Notes: generated by a model from the sequence alone, not told the origin. Numbered from the stretch's first letter, positions 7,670 to 14,386 are shown. The stretch: DNA of 23,739 nucleotides from JBJXGC01 sp046154545 (GCA_046154545.1 JBJXGC010000061.1:1-23739), one strand, 5' to 3'. Translations and numbers: made by a program.

Positions 7670-8488
7670 ATGCCGACGTTTACGCGCACCATTACCGCCT
7701 TCCTCGACGGGCCCGACAGTCCCGATATCTCGAACCCGATCCATTCCACCGCTGTCGCCGCGGAGTACGGCTTCAAGGCGGCGCTGGTGGGGGGTGTAAC
7801 GGTCTATGGGTGGTGCACGCCGCCAATCATCGACGCCCTTGGCGAGGGTTGGCTTGACGAGGGCTGGGCGGACGTCGCGTTCCGCCGCCCGGTCTACCCC
7901 GGGGATGTGATGACGGTCACGATCGAGCGAGCCGGGGATGGTCCGGCGACCCTCCTGATGACCAACGACCGCGGCGAGCGGTGTCTCGTTGGCGAAGTTG
8001 GGGCGGCCCTGGCGCCGTGGTTCGCGGAACTCTGCGCCCCGGTCCGGACGGCGGCCGAGCCCCGCCCAACTGCGGTGCCCTACCTGACGCTGGAGAACGC
8101 TCCTGTGGGCCAGGACCTGCGTCCGATGCCGGTCGCCTGGTTGGCCGAGGACGCGGCCGCTTACGCCACCGAGTTGCAGCGAGACACACACCCGCGGTGG
8201 ACCGGCGACAGGCCGCGGCCGCACCCGGGCTGGCTGGCGGCCCGCATGACGCCGATGATGCACCACTCGTACGATTACGCGCCGGCTATCCATACGCGCT
8301 CGAAGATCCAGCACCTGGCGCCGGGATACGCCGGGCAGGTGGTCACCGTGACCGGGCGCTTCGTCGAGGCGTACGAGGAACAGGGGCACCACTACGCGGT
8401 CGTGGATGGCTCGATCCTCGCCGCTGACGCGACGGAGATCGCCCGCATCCGTCACACGACCATTTTCCGCCCGGCCAAACGGGGGTGA
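7670..8488 (+). CDS. MaoC-like / hot-dog fold dehydratase-family protein
   Basis: The 272-residue protein contains the hydratase-2 pattern near its N-terminus (DISNPIH at 19-25, followed by YGFKAALVGGVTVYGW). Then comes VYPGDVMTVTIE, a typical hot-dog beta-strand segment. A second hot-dog-like half may occupy the C-terminal 100 residues (IQHLAPGYAGQVVTVTGRFVEAYEEQGHHY), which would make it a double hot-dog. Such proteins hydrate enoyl-CoA thioesters or bind acyl thioesters. The catalytic Asp/His pair cannot be confirmed by eye, so an enzymatic role is inferred. It heads a plus-strand run whose later thioesterase is also a hot-dog protein. The ribosome-binding site is weak (GGAA about 8 nt upstream). 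Confidence 0.75.
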   Translation: MPTFTRTITAFLDGPDSPDISNPIHSTAVAAEYGFKAALVGGVTVYGWCTPPIIDALGEGWLDEGWADVAFRRPVYPGDVMTVTIERAGDGPATLLMTNDRGERCLVGEVGAALAPWFAELCAPVRTAAEPRPTAVPYLTLENAPVGQDLRPMPVAWLAEDAAAYATELQRDTHPRWTGDRPRPHPGWLAARMTPMMHHSYDYAPAIHTRSKIQHLAPGYAGQVVTVTGRFVEAYEEQGHHYAVVDGSILAADATEIARIRHTTIFRPAKRG

Positions 8489-8511
8489 CGAACGTGGTAG
8501 AATGCGAGGCG

Positions 8512-8799
8512 ATGAGCGCGGCAGCGTCGCAGGTCACGACGATCGAGATGAGTGAAGACGGCACGCTTGTGCTGCCGCTCGAGGTGCGCGAGGCGCTGAA
8601 GATCAGCGGGTGCGAGCGGTTCACGTTCGTGGTGGACCCCGAGTTGGGCTCGGTCACGCTCTGGGTGTTCGACGACGAGGAGTGGCTGTACACGCCGGAG
8701 AACGTGGCCAGCCTGGAGGCCGGCCTGGCGGACATACGCGCCGGGCGCGTGCGTCCCTCGTCCGAAGAGGAACTCCGCCGCCTGGCTCCGTGCGAATAA
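8512..8799 (+). CDS. Antitoxin, AbrB/MazE-like N-terminus
   Basis: The 95-residue protein has a swapped-hairpin-like start (SEDGTLVLPLEVREALKI) resembling the AbrB/MazE DNA-binding fold. Its acidic tail (EWLYTPENVASLEAGLADIR, then SSEEELRRLAP) looks like the toxin-wrapping part of many type II antitoxins. It precedes a RelE-like toxin by 3 nt, the normal antitoxin-first order. An upstream GTG at 8485 is in frame, but the ATG at 8512 follows a TAGAAT box by 8 nt and a GAGG, so it is preferred. The fold call is by pattern only. Confidence 0.7.
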   Translation: MSAAASQVTTIEMSEDGTLVLPLEVREALKISGCERFTFVVDPELGSVTLWVFDDEEWLYTPENVASLEAGLADIRAGRVRPSSEEELRRLAPCE

Positions 8800-8802
8800 C
8801 TG

Positions 8803-9075
8803 GTGCCGACGTACAACACTCTGGTACTCACATCGACGTTCTTCGTGGCATTCGCAGGGCGGAGGATGACCGCTTCCGATCGGGCTGCCGTGCTGAAGGC
8901 CCTCGCTCTGCTTGATACGGACGCGACTCATCCGTCGCTCAACGTGCACGCGCTGCGAGGCAGCGAAGCGGGGCTCTTCACGGCCTACGCATCGCGTTCC
9001 CTTCGGATTCGATTCAGACAACTGCCCGGCGGCCGCAAGGAGCTTATCGACTGCACGAAGCACTACGATGACTGA
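8803..9075 (+). CDS. RelE/ParE/YafQ-superfamily toxin
   Basis: The 90-residue protein ends LRGSEAGLFTAYASRSLRIR, FRQLPGG and DCTKHYDD, the C-terminal pattern of RelE/HigB/YafQ-type mRNA interferases ('L+GS..GL+..R.S..+RI.FR....I.L.D...HD'). The basic beta strands and terminal His-Tyr are the usual catalytic surface. It would cleave mRNA on ribosomes when the antitoxin is lost. It starts with GTG 3 nt after the antitoxin stop, and its own stop overlaps the thioesterase start by 8 nt. Which subfamily it belongs to, and whether it is active, is not settled by the sequence. Confidence 0.75.
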   Translation: MPTYNTLVLTSTFFVAFAGRRMTASDRAAVLKALALLDTDATHPSLNVHALRGSEAGLFTAYASRSLRIRFRQLPGGRKELIDCTKHYDD

Positions 9076-9484
9076 CTTCCTCGACGCGTACCCAGCCCTT
9101 CAGGAGATGCAGGCCGTCGCCCTGTTCGAGGCGCTTGGCTACCGCTTCACGGACGCTGGCGAAGGCTGGGCCGAGATCACCTTCGCCGCCAGCCCGGGCG
9201 CGAACAACCTCTACGGCATCGTGCATGGCGGTGTCTGGCTGGTGCTGGCGGACTCGGCGATGGGCGGCGCGCTCGGGACCGTCTGTGACCCGGCCGAACG
9301 GATCATCACCACCCAGTCGGACTTCCGCTGGCTGCGTGCGCTCGCAGGCGACACCATCCGGGCGCGGGGCCGGGTCATCCGGCGGGGCCGCTCCGTGAGC
9401 CACTGTGCGGTCGACCTCTACGATGCGGCCGGGGCGCACATCGGCGCGGGCAGCGGCACGTACGTGATCCTGCCGCCCGCATGA
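9068..9484 (+). CDS. PaaI-type hot-dog thioesterase
   Basis: The 138-residue protein has the PaaI/4HBT core: N47-N48-LYGIVHGGVWLVLADSAMGG, with the HGG motif at 53-55 and the acidic residue D62 on the central helix. These cytosolic enzymes hydrolyse acyl- or aryl-CoA thioesters; substrate unknown. Length is typical. The ATG at 9068 lies inside the toxin gene (8-nt overlap), so translation is probably coupled. Longer in-frame starts would overlap the toxin gene almost completely and add no family similarity. The gene is followed by a hairpin. Confidence 0.88.
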   Translation: MTDFLDAYPALQEMQAVALFEALGYRFTDAGEGWAEITFAASPGANNLYGIVHGGVWLVLADSAMGGALGTVCDPAERIITTQSDFRWLRALAGDTIRARGRVIRRGRSVSHCAVDLYDAAGAHIGAGSGTYVILPPA

Positions 9485-9497
9485 GCGCAACACGAAA

Positions 9498-9529
9498 AGG
9501 CGGGCAACTCAGTCACGAGCTGCCCGCCT
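9498..9529. terminator. Intrinsic terminator between convergent genes
   Basis: AGGCGGGCA (9498-9506) pairs perfectly with TGCCCGCCT (9521-9529), with an additional CTC/GAG pairing inside and a loop of six. On the minus strand the stem runs directly into CCTTTTCG, so it is most canonical for the gene at 9569-9880. On the plus strand it ends the thioesterase transcript with only a poor T tract. Confidence 0.75.
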
Positions 9530-9568
9530 CCTATGGTGACGGACTGAGTTGGGGCGGAGCCTTGCGGG

Positions 9569-9880
9569 CTACCGGCAGTCGCGAGCGGGTTCCTTGTCGA
9601 CTTCGTGGAGCGCGCCGGCGCGGAACTTTAGCTTGACGCAATCGCCGAGCTGCGGGCCCGCGGCGCCGAAGCCGTCGAGCTGCGTCCTCGCCGTGGCCGC
9701 GTAGGAAGCCGAGTCGTTCACCAGGCTGTACGGCGCAACGGCATCGAGGCGGCCGCGGATAAAGGTATCGCCGGCTTTCGCCTGAGCGCTACCGGCCATC
9801 ATGAGTGGTCCGGCGACGCCGATCGCCATGGCTGCAGCGCCCAGCGCCCAGGTCGCGGTCTTCGCGTAACGTGCTGACAT
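9569..9880 (-). CDS. Small exported protein of unknown function
   Basis: The 103-residue precursor has a basic start (MSARYAK), a hydrophobic core (ALGAAAMAIGVAGPLMMAG) and a likely signal peptidase site at AQA/KAG (34/35), leaving a mature domain of about 69 residues. That domain has two cysteines, Cys81 and Cys102, which could form one disulfide. I do not recognise the family. The ATG at 9880 is chosen because AGGAGG lies 9 nt upstream. It is a single-gene transcription unit with a good terminator. Confidence 0.75.
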   Translation of the reverse strand: MSARYAKTATWALGAAAMAIGVAGPLMMAGSAQAKAGDTFIRGRLDAVAPYSLVNDSASYAATARTQLDGFGAAGPQLGDCVKLKFRAGALHEVDKEPARDCR

Positions 9881-10113
9881 TGGATGAGTCCTCCTGTGGT
9901 TTTGCTGGATAGAACGGGTCGTTTGCGCAAGAACTGTTCTACCAAGCAAGCGAAGGGACTCTGCCGGAAGGTACGGCCGTCCGAAACCATTTTCGTTCCG
10001 TCGATACGCACAGTGAAGTGGCTGCCAGGGCGGATGGCCTTCGGAGATGATTGATACGGCGGTGTGGGGACGTTACACGATTGGCCGACGTTGTTTACGT
10101 GGCGGTAACGAAT
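9881..10113. other. Intergenic region, no gene identified
   Basis: This 233-nt stretch between the small exported protein and the enoyl-CoA hydratase holds a perfect odd palindrome AGAACTGTTCT (near 9929-9939), about 50 nt upstream of the exported protein. CGTTAC and GTAACG form a loose inverted pair near 10070-10110. I see no RNA gene and no firm promoter. Confidence 0.3.
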
Positions 10114-10962
10114 CTATGCCGGTTCGACGCCATCGAACGGCGCATCGCGCCAGCGGAAGGCCTCCTTGAGCCCCTTCTCGCGCGAAATACGCGTGAACTC
10201 GCCCGCGTTCGGCCGGAGCTGGGAGCTGAGAGCGTGCCACTGCGAGCCGGTCTGCAGGGCTGTGCGGAAGCCCATGATCTCGTAGGCCTGGTTCAGCGAC
10301 TGCTTGTTGGCAGCGAGCAGGTCGGGCGCGATCGAGACGAGCGCGCGCAGTTCGCGCATGACGCTCGCCTCGAGATCGGCCGCGGGGAAACTCTTGGCCA
10401 CCCAGCCCATCTCGGCGGCCTGGACACCGGTAACCGAGTTTCCCGTGAGCTGCAGGTACTTTGCCTGGGCCATGGTCAGCTTCCAGGGGAAGTAGAGCGT
10501 GTCGGGTGTGGTCTGGGCGCGCATGGGCGGGTAACCGATGCGCGCGTCGTCGGCGACGAAGGCGATGTCGCACATCGACATCAGCTCCGTGCCGCCGGCC
10601 AGGCAGGCGCCCTGGACCTTGCAGACGACCGGCTTGAGGAGGTCCCAGATGACGAGCCAATCGCGGACGCAGCTGCGGGCGAACTGGTCGGTCCAGCCGT
10701 CGAAGAGCTTGCTGCTCACCCAGCCGCCTTCGGGCATCCGGCCGGACATGTCGGGGGTAATATCGTAGCCGCTGCAGAAGGCAGGCCCGGCGGCGTCGAT
10801 GAGGATGACGGAGACGGAATCGTCTCGCTCGGCCGCGCGCAGGGCGGCGACCAGCTCCGTGCGGAGCTGGAAGCTGAGGGCGTTCCGCTTCTCGGGGCGG
10901 TTCAGGGTAATCCGGGCGATCTTGTCGCCGGTGCTGTAGAGGATGGTCTCGTAGTCGGGCAT
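10114..10962 (-). CDS. Enoyl-CoA hydratase/isomerase (crotonase) family protein
   Basis: The 282-residue protein has the crotonase fold signatures. The first oxyanion-hole strand is AFCSGYDI at 61-68, and the second is VQGACLAGGTELMSMCD at about 116-132. The conserved start is ITLNRPEKRNALS. Crotonase-family enzymes act on acyl-CoA thioesters by hydration, isomerisation or cleavage. The Glu in GGTELMSMCD sits at the first catalytic-acid region, but the second acid of classical hydratases is not obvious, so the exact reaction is open. GGAGAG lies before the ATG at 10962. It appears monocistronic, downstream of the VapC gene. Confidence 0.9.
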   Translation of the reverse strand: MPDYETILYSTGDKIARITLNRPEKRNALSFQLRTELVAALRAAERDDSVSVILIDAAGPAFCSGYDITPDMSGRMPEGGWVSSKLFDGWTDQFARSCVRDWLVIWDLLKPVVCKVQGACLAGGTELMSMCDIAFVADDARIGYPPMRAQTTPDTLYFPWKLTMAQAKYLQLTGNSVTGVQAAEMGWVAKSFPAADLEASVMRELRALVSIAPDLLAANKQSLNQAYEIMGFRTALQTGSQWHALSSQLRPNAGEFTRISREKGLKEAFRWRDAPFDGVEPA

Positions 10963-10995
10963 GGTTGGTCTCTCCGTGAGGCGGTGTGGGGGCGC

Positions 10996-11001
10996 ACACT
11001 A
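10996..11001 (-). promoter_or_regulatory. Candidate -10 box for the enoyl-CoA hydratase gene
   Basis: TAGTGT on the minus strand lies about 33 nt before the ATG. An imperfect inverted repeat, GAGCG-GT-CGCTC, lies at 11009-11020 just upstream. There is no clear -35. Confidence 0.3.
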
Positions 11002-11025
11002 CGGCAGTGAGCGGTCGCTCGGCCA

Positions 11026-11412
11026 TCACCAGCGGACGGTCACCCCAACTTGCGCGAAGAAGGGGTCCTTCGTGAGCATGGACGTGCCTTCGAGTATGGC
11101 CTGCGCGGCGAGGATCCGGTCGAACGGGTTGCGATGTTCGTGTGCGATAGTACCGGCGAGTCGCGCGTGCGCATGGCTGACGGCGAGCGGAGTCGCCGCA
11201 AGTTGCGCCAGGTAGGCGTCCAGGCCACCGACGATCACGTCGCCATCCGGGAGTTTGCCGAGGCGATGCTTATTGAAGACTTCAATGATCGACACGCTGC
11301 TTACGACAATCTGGTTGGCCGGTTCTTCCAGAAGGCGGCGAGCGAGGGCCGACAGGCTGCGGGGTGACGTGAGGGCCCAGATGAGGACATGGGTATCGAG
11401 CAGCAGGCTCAT
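11026..11412 (-). CDS. vapC: VapC-type PIN-domain toxin ribonuclease
   Basis: The 128-residue protein has the full set of PIN-domain acidic residues: Asp6 in LLLDTHVLIW, Glu44 in SIIEVF, Asp98 in NPFDRILAAQA and Asp116 in TKDPFF. They would bind Mg2+ or Mn2+ and cut RNA. Length and the pattern LGKLPDG match the VapC group paired with Phd-like antitoxins. Its ATG overlaps the antitoxin stop (ATGA), so translation is coupled. All active-site residues are present, so it is predicted to be active. Confidence 0.92.
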   Translation of the reverse strand: MSLLLDTHVLIWALTSPRSLSALARRLLEEPANQIVVSSVSIIEVFNKHRLGKLPDGDVIVGGLDAYLAQLAATPLAVSHAHARLAGTIAHEHRNPFDRILAAQAILEGTSMLTKDPFFAQVGVTVRW

Positions 11413-11681
11413 TCAGAGCCCTCGCCGTCCGCGCCTGGCGGAAAGACTGGTCCGTCTTCCCAGTCCGCAAGTTCCTCGTCGGACATGGGCTCCAGGAAGA
11501 GATTTTCCGGGATGCTCGCCTTCACGAACCCGAGTTCGCGTTTCTTCGGCGCCTCCAATGGGACGAGACGCGCATAGGGTTTGCCGCTCTTGGCGAGGAT
11601 GATCTCCTCGCCCGCGTGTGCCCGGTCGAGGAGCTTCGAAAAGTGCGTCTTGGCTTCGTGGACGTTCACCGTGGTCTTCAC
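11409..11681 (-). CDS. Phd/YefM family antitoxin
   Basis: The 90-residue protein begins KTTVNVHEAKTHFSKLLDRA, then EEIILAKSGKPYARLVPL, the Phd/YefM DNA-binding fold. An acidic C-terminus (SDEELADWED) would wrap the PIN toxin. It would bind the toxin and repress the shared promoter. The GTG at 11681 is chosen because the conserved Phd sequence begins there and a TACAGT box ends exactly 6 nt upstream. A longer in-frame N-terminus exists but lies upstream of that promoter. The toxin gene follows with a 4-nt overlap. Confidence 0.9.
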   Translation of the reverse strand: MKTTVNVHEAKTHFSKLLDRAHAGEEIILAKSGKPYARLVPLEAPKKRELGFVKASIPENLFLEPMSDEELADWEDGPVFPPGADGEGSE

Positions 11682-11687
11682 TCCTAC

Positions 11688-11717
11688 ACTGTAGCAAAAC
11701 GGACTAAGTCCTATCAA
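11688..11717 (-). promoter_or_regulatory. Promoter with internal operator for the Phd/VapC operon
   Basis: On the minus strand TTGATA (11717-11712) and TACAGT (11693-11688) are 18 nt apart, and the -10 ends 6 nt before the GTG start, indicating a leaderless mRNA. The spacer contains the palindrome GGACTTAGTCC (11711-11701). A repressor bound there would block polymerase, which fits autoregulation by the antitoxin. Confidence 0.65.
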
Positions 11718-11763
11718 GGCCCGCTTTGGCTTTCGCTCGGCGCGCCCCTGCCCTGACGCCGCG

Positions 11764-11865
11764 AGCCCGGGGGCGATACGGTCGGCATTCGGCCTCAAAG
11801 GTCATCGCGAGGTGCTGCTCTCGCGGGATTCGGGCGCCGAGATGTGGTGGCCGCTCCCGGGCTGC
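11764..11865 (+). pseudogene. Possible remnant of a Nudix-like N-terminus
   Basis: One plus-strand frame reads LKGHREVLLSRDSGAEMWW followed by PLPG. This resembles the strand before a Nudix box ('...VLLVRD...WWLPGG'). It loses similarity immediately after and hits a stop at 11887, inside the end of the ThuA gene. No start or Nudix box is present. The match is short and could be chance. Confidence 0.25.
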
Positions 11866-11870
11866 TCACC

Positions 11871-12965
11871 TCAGACCATCGAAGCGTAGCGCCAGCCGCC
11901 CGTGTCCAGTGCGTCGTTCAGCAGCATCGGGTGGCAGTTGCCGCAGAGCGGGCCGGTGAGTTCCTTCGTCCCGTTGGCGACGGTGTGCATCATGAATTCG
12001 CCGCCGTAGCGCTCGACGCCGTCCTGGTGGCAGAAGAGGCAGCGGCGGCCGTCGCTGGCTTTCGGCTCGGCCCACTCATACGGCCAGGTTTGGGGCTTCG
12101 GGGTGACTGTGACGGTCTCCTTCGGATCGACCGCCTTACCGGCGTTGCGGTCGCGGGCCCACTGCTTCGCCTCGGGGCTGGCGACCCACTTGATCGCGTT
12201 CGCCATGAGCTGGCGGTAGTTCGGGTTGTTGTAGCTGGTGGGGACGTCCCCGGCCTGGATGTAGACGATCGGGCTGTTTTTGTAGTTCTTCGCCCAGCAG
12301 ACCATGTTGCTGGCCGGTGGATGGTGCCAGCCGTCGCGGTTGAACATCTTGCCGTTGCCCACGACCTGGTAGGGCGAGAAGAAGTTCACGTCGCGAAAGT
12401 CGAAGTTGCTGCGGATGAGGGGGACGACGTCAGCTTCGAAGTAGGGGGCGAGATAGAGCTCGTCCTGCAGTTCGAAGGAGGCCGGGAGCCCCTGGGTCAC
12501 GGGATGGTCAGGTTGAGTCACGACGTAGGTGCTGTTCACGCCGAGGAGGTAGCCCGAGTCGGGCATCTCCTGGCCGCGGAGCTGCTGGGGGTAGTAGAGG
12601 AAGGCGCCCCCGATGATCTCGGCGTACTCGGGCCACGAGACCCAGGAACAGGCGTGGTGATGGAGGAAGACGAAGCCGTGTGAGCCCTCCTCCATGAGGG
12701 CGAGGATGTCGCGCTTGAACTCTTCGGGTATCGGCGGCGCGGGGTCGCCGGCCTTGCGCCCGAAGCCGACGCCCTGCATCGAGTAGTCGACGATGACGTC
12801 ATACGGCTTCGCGTTGACAGGGTTGTAGAAGAGCCTGGCGGCGGGCATCTCGACCGAGGTGTTGTTGATCCCTTCGCTGGCGAGGGAATCAAAGAGGCCG
12901 AAGAACGGTCCCTTCGGGAAGGGGTGGCCCTTGGTGGAGAGCAGGACTTCGATGGGCTTCGGCAT
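11871..12965 (-). CDS. ThuA-domain protein with a C-terminal pair of CxxCH motifs
   Basis: The 364-residue protein begins as a ThuA-like (glutamine-amidotransferase-fold) domain. PIEVLLSTKGHPF, YDVIVDYSMQG, FVFLHHHACSWVSWPEYAEIIGGAF and HPVTQGLP follow the family order, ending near residue 270 (QLMANAIKWV). ThuA proteins are linked to sugar metabolism, but their chemistry is poorly known. The C-terminal 60 residues add CLFCH (309-313) and CGNCH (341-345), a layout seen in di-heme cytochromes c. No signal peptide precedes the ThuA domain, so heme attachment outside the membrane is doubtful and a zinc site is the alternative. AGGAGG lies 6 nt before the ATG. Confidence 0.82.
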   Translation of the reverse strand: MPKPIEVLLSTKGHPFPKGPFFGLFDSLASEGINNTSVEMPAARLFYNPVNAKPYDVIVDYSMQGVGFGRKAGDPAPPIPEEFKRDILALMEEGSHGFVFLHHHACSWVSWPEYAEIIGGAFLYYPQQLRGQEMPDSGYLLGVNSTYVVTQPDHPVTQGLPASFELQDELYLAPYFEADVVPLIRSNFDFRDVNFFSPYQVVGNGKMFNRDGWHHPPASNMVCWAKNYKNSPIVYIQAGDVPTSYNNPNYRQLMANAIKWVASPEAKQWARDRNAGKAVDPKETVTVTPKPQTWPYEWAEPKASDGRRCLFCHQDGVERYGGEFMMHTVANGTKELTGPLCGNCHPMLLNDALDTGGWRYASMV

Positions 12966-12992
12966 GGCGCGCCTCCTGTGGTTAGCGGGCGC

Positions 12993-12998
12993 ATTCTA
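12993..12998 (-). promoter_or_regulatory. Candidate -10 box for the ThuA-domain gene
   Basis: TAGAAT on the minus strand would start transcription near 12986, about 20 nt before the ATG and just upstream of the AGGAGG site. The -35 is weak. Confidence 0.4.
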
Positions 12999-13070
12999 AC
13001 GCCGTAGACTGGCTGTGTGGCCAGCGATCGTGGCCGGGGGTCACGAACGTCCGCCGGAACGAGTTCCCTG

Positions 13071-13097
13071 TTGAGCGGCCTTCCGGCCGCGCTCCGA
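13071..13097. repeat. Palindromic repeat, intergenic copy
   Basis: This 27-nt copy begins TTGAGCGGCC and contains GAGCGGCC facing GGCCGCGCTC across a TTCC loop, an imperfect hairpin with a 2-nt bulge. It differs by one base near its end from the copy at 13434-13460. It lies about 30 nt downstream of the sulfurtransferase stop. Confidence 0.8.
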
Positions 13098-13127
13098 AGT
13101 GGTGCCGGTGGCGGCGGGCTGTCCGGG

Positions 13128-14228
13128 CTAATCCGGCCGATCGACGGGGTTCCCAGTTGGCGCCTGGCGCCAGCCTGGCGTGCGGCCGGCGGCGGACTCG
13201 TCCCTCACGTAGTGCGTGCTCCAGCCGCACCAGCCGTCCGAGTAGTTGCGGATGTGTTCGTAGCCGAGGAGCCAGGCGTAGAAGAAGGCGAGGCTCGACC
13301 GCCAGCCGCTGCCGCAGGAGAAGATGACCTCGGGGTTGGGTTGAGCGGCCTCCCCGCCGCGCTCGGAGGGGGCCGGGGCGTTGTATTGAGCGGCCTCCCG
13401 GCCGCGCTCGGACGTGCCGGTTGCGCGGTCGGGTTGAGCGGCCTTCCGGCCGCGCTCGGAGGGGGCCGGCGAGGGTAGCCCCGAACGCTGCCAGATGGCG
13501 GCGATCTCGCCAGGGTCGCGTAGGCTGCCGTCCGCGTGCTGGTAAAGGTGGGCGCCGTCGTCGGCGTCACCGATGTGGATGGCGCCGGGGATGCGGCCGC
13601 GGGCGTCGAGGTAATCGTAGCCGCTCGCCTCGCCCGCGAACTCGGCGTGGCTGCGGGCGTCGGCGACCACGGCGCCCCCGTCGTCGAGGCGGGCGCGCAG
13701 ATACTGGGTCGTCGCGAGGAACGCTTCGCGCGGCTTCGCCGTGAAGACAGCGGGAACCGGCGCCTGTACTCCGGTTTCGCCCGGGAAGCCGGCGGCATTC
13801 CAGGCGGCGAAGCCACCGTCCATCAGCCGTACGTCCTCCACGCCCGCGTACATGAGGACCCACCAGGCGCGGGCGGCAGCGATCGTCCGGTCGCTGTAGA
13901 CGACGACGGTCGTGCCCGGGGTGATGCCCAGGGCGCCGGCCACCTGGTGGAGTTCGCCGAGGGGGCGGAGCTTCCAGGTGGGGTAGCCGTCCTCGAGGTC
14001 GTCGGTGTTGAGGTGCACGGCGCCGGAGAGGTGGCCGGCGAGGTAGGCCGAGGCCTCGTCCAGCGTCGCCCAGCTCACTTCAACGATGGCGAGGCGGTCG
14101 CCGCGATAGGACGGCGGGCGGGGTCCCCGCCGCCCGCCGTCCTCGAACGTCTGCACGGCCCGCACCCAGGCGGGCGTCACGAGGGCTTCGAAGCGGGGCA
14201 CGCCGGGCGCCGGGAAGTACTCGTCCAT
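13128..14228 (-). CDS. Two-domain sulfurtransferase (rhodanese / 3-mercaptopyruvate type) with an in-frame repeat insertion
   Basis: The 366-residue protein has two rhodanese domains. The N-terminal domain (about 45-150) has YSDRTIAAARAW in the loop where an active site would lie, with Asp113 replacing the Cys, so it is non-catalytic as in known two-domain enzymes. The C-terminal domain carries the active loop with Cys305 (FSCGSGWRSS). Such enzymes move sulfane sulfur from thiosulfate or mercaptopyruvate to acceptors. Residues about 253-298 are a Ser/Glu/Arg/Ala/Gln-rich insert coded by three palindromic repeats, placed just before the strand that leads to Cys305. The ATG at 14228 is preferred; a longer frame to 14279 adds low-complexity residues. 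TACCAT lies 8 nt upstream of the ATG. Confidence 0.88.
   Translation of the reverse strand: MDEYFPAPGVPRFEALVTPAWVRAVQTFEDGGRRGPRPPSYRGDRLAIVEVSWATLDEASAYLAGHLSGAVHLNTDDLEDGYPTWKLRPLGELHQVAGALGITPGTTVVVYSDRTIAAARAWWVLMYAGVEDVRLMDGGFAAWNAAGFPGETGVQAPVPAVFTAKPREAFLATTQYLRARLDDGGAVVADARSHAEFAGEASGYDYLDARGRIPGAIHIGDADDGAHLYQHADGSLRDPGEIAAIWQRSGLPSPAPSERGRKAAQPDRATGTSERGREAAQYNAPAPSERGGEAAQPNPEVIFSCGSGWRSSLAFFYAWLLGYEHIRNYSDGWCGWSTHYVRDESAAGRTPGWRQAPTGNPVDRPD
13341..13460. repeat. Three palindromic repeats inside the sulfurtransferase gene
   Basis: Copies lie at 13341-13367, 13386-13412 and 13434-13460. Each is 27 nt, starts TTGAGCGGCC, ends CGCGCTCGGA and is an imperfect GC-rich hairpin. Starts are 45 and 48 nt apart, both multiples of three, so the reading frame is kept. 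Each encodes Ser-Glu-Arg-Gly-Arg/Gly-Lys/Glu-Ala-Ala-Gln in the host protein. A fourth copy lies outside the gene at 13071-13097. Confidence 0.9.
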
Positions 14229-14314
14229 GCATGGTGATGGTACGCCCGGTTCGCCCGCGACGGCCGCCACTGGTACCATCCGGCGCCACGCGGCGGATGG
14301 CCGGAGGGGGACGC

Positions 14315-14386
14315 ATGGCTCAAGAATCGTACTTCAGGGTTGCCGGGAGAGCCTGGTTTCGCGCCGGCCGGGGCGGCCGGGCGTGA
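14315..14386 (+). CDS. Possible 23-residue leader peptide upstream of the Rieske gene
   Basis: An ATG at 14315 is preceded by GGAGGGGG at good spacing and opens a 23-codon frame (MAQESYFRVAGRAWFRAGRG, then GRA). It ends with a TGA overlapping the GTG start of the Rieske gene (GTGA). The strong ribosome-binding site belongs to this frame, while the Rieske start has none close by. It could be a coupling leader, or a sign of a frameshift at the start of the Rieske gene. Confidence 0.35.
   Translation: MAQESYFRVAGRAWFRAGRGGRA

Noticed and set aside
9929..9939. LexA/SOS box at AGAACTGTTCT
   Set aside because: Gram-positive-type LexA sites have GAAC and GTTC separated by four bases; here they are separated by one, so no SOS site can be claimed.
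13071..13460. CRISPR-like array
   Set aside because: The repeats are hairpin-forming, the intervals are only about 18-21 nt and similar in content, they lie within a coding frame and no cas gene is present.
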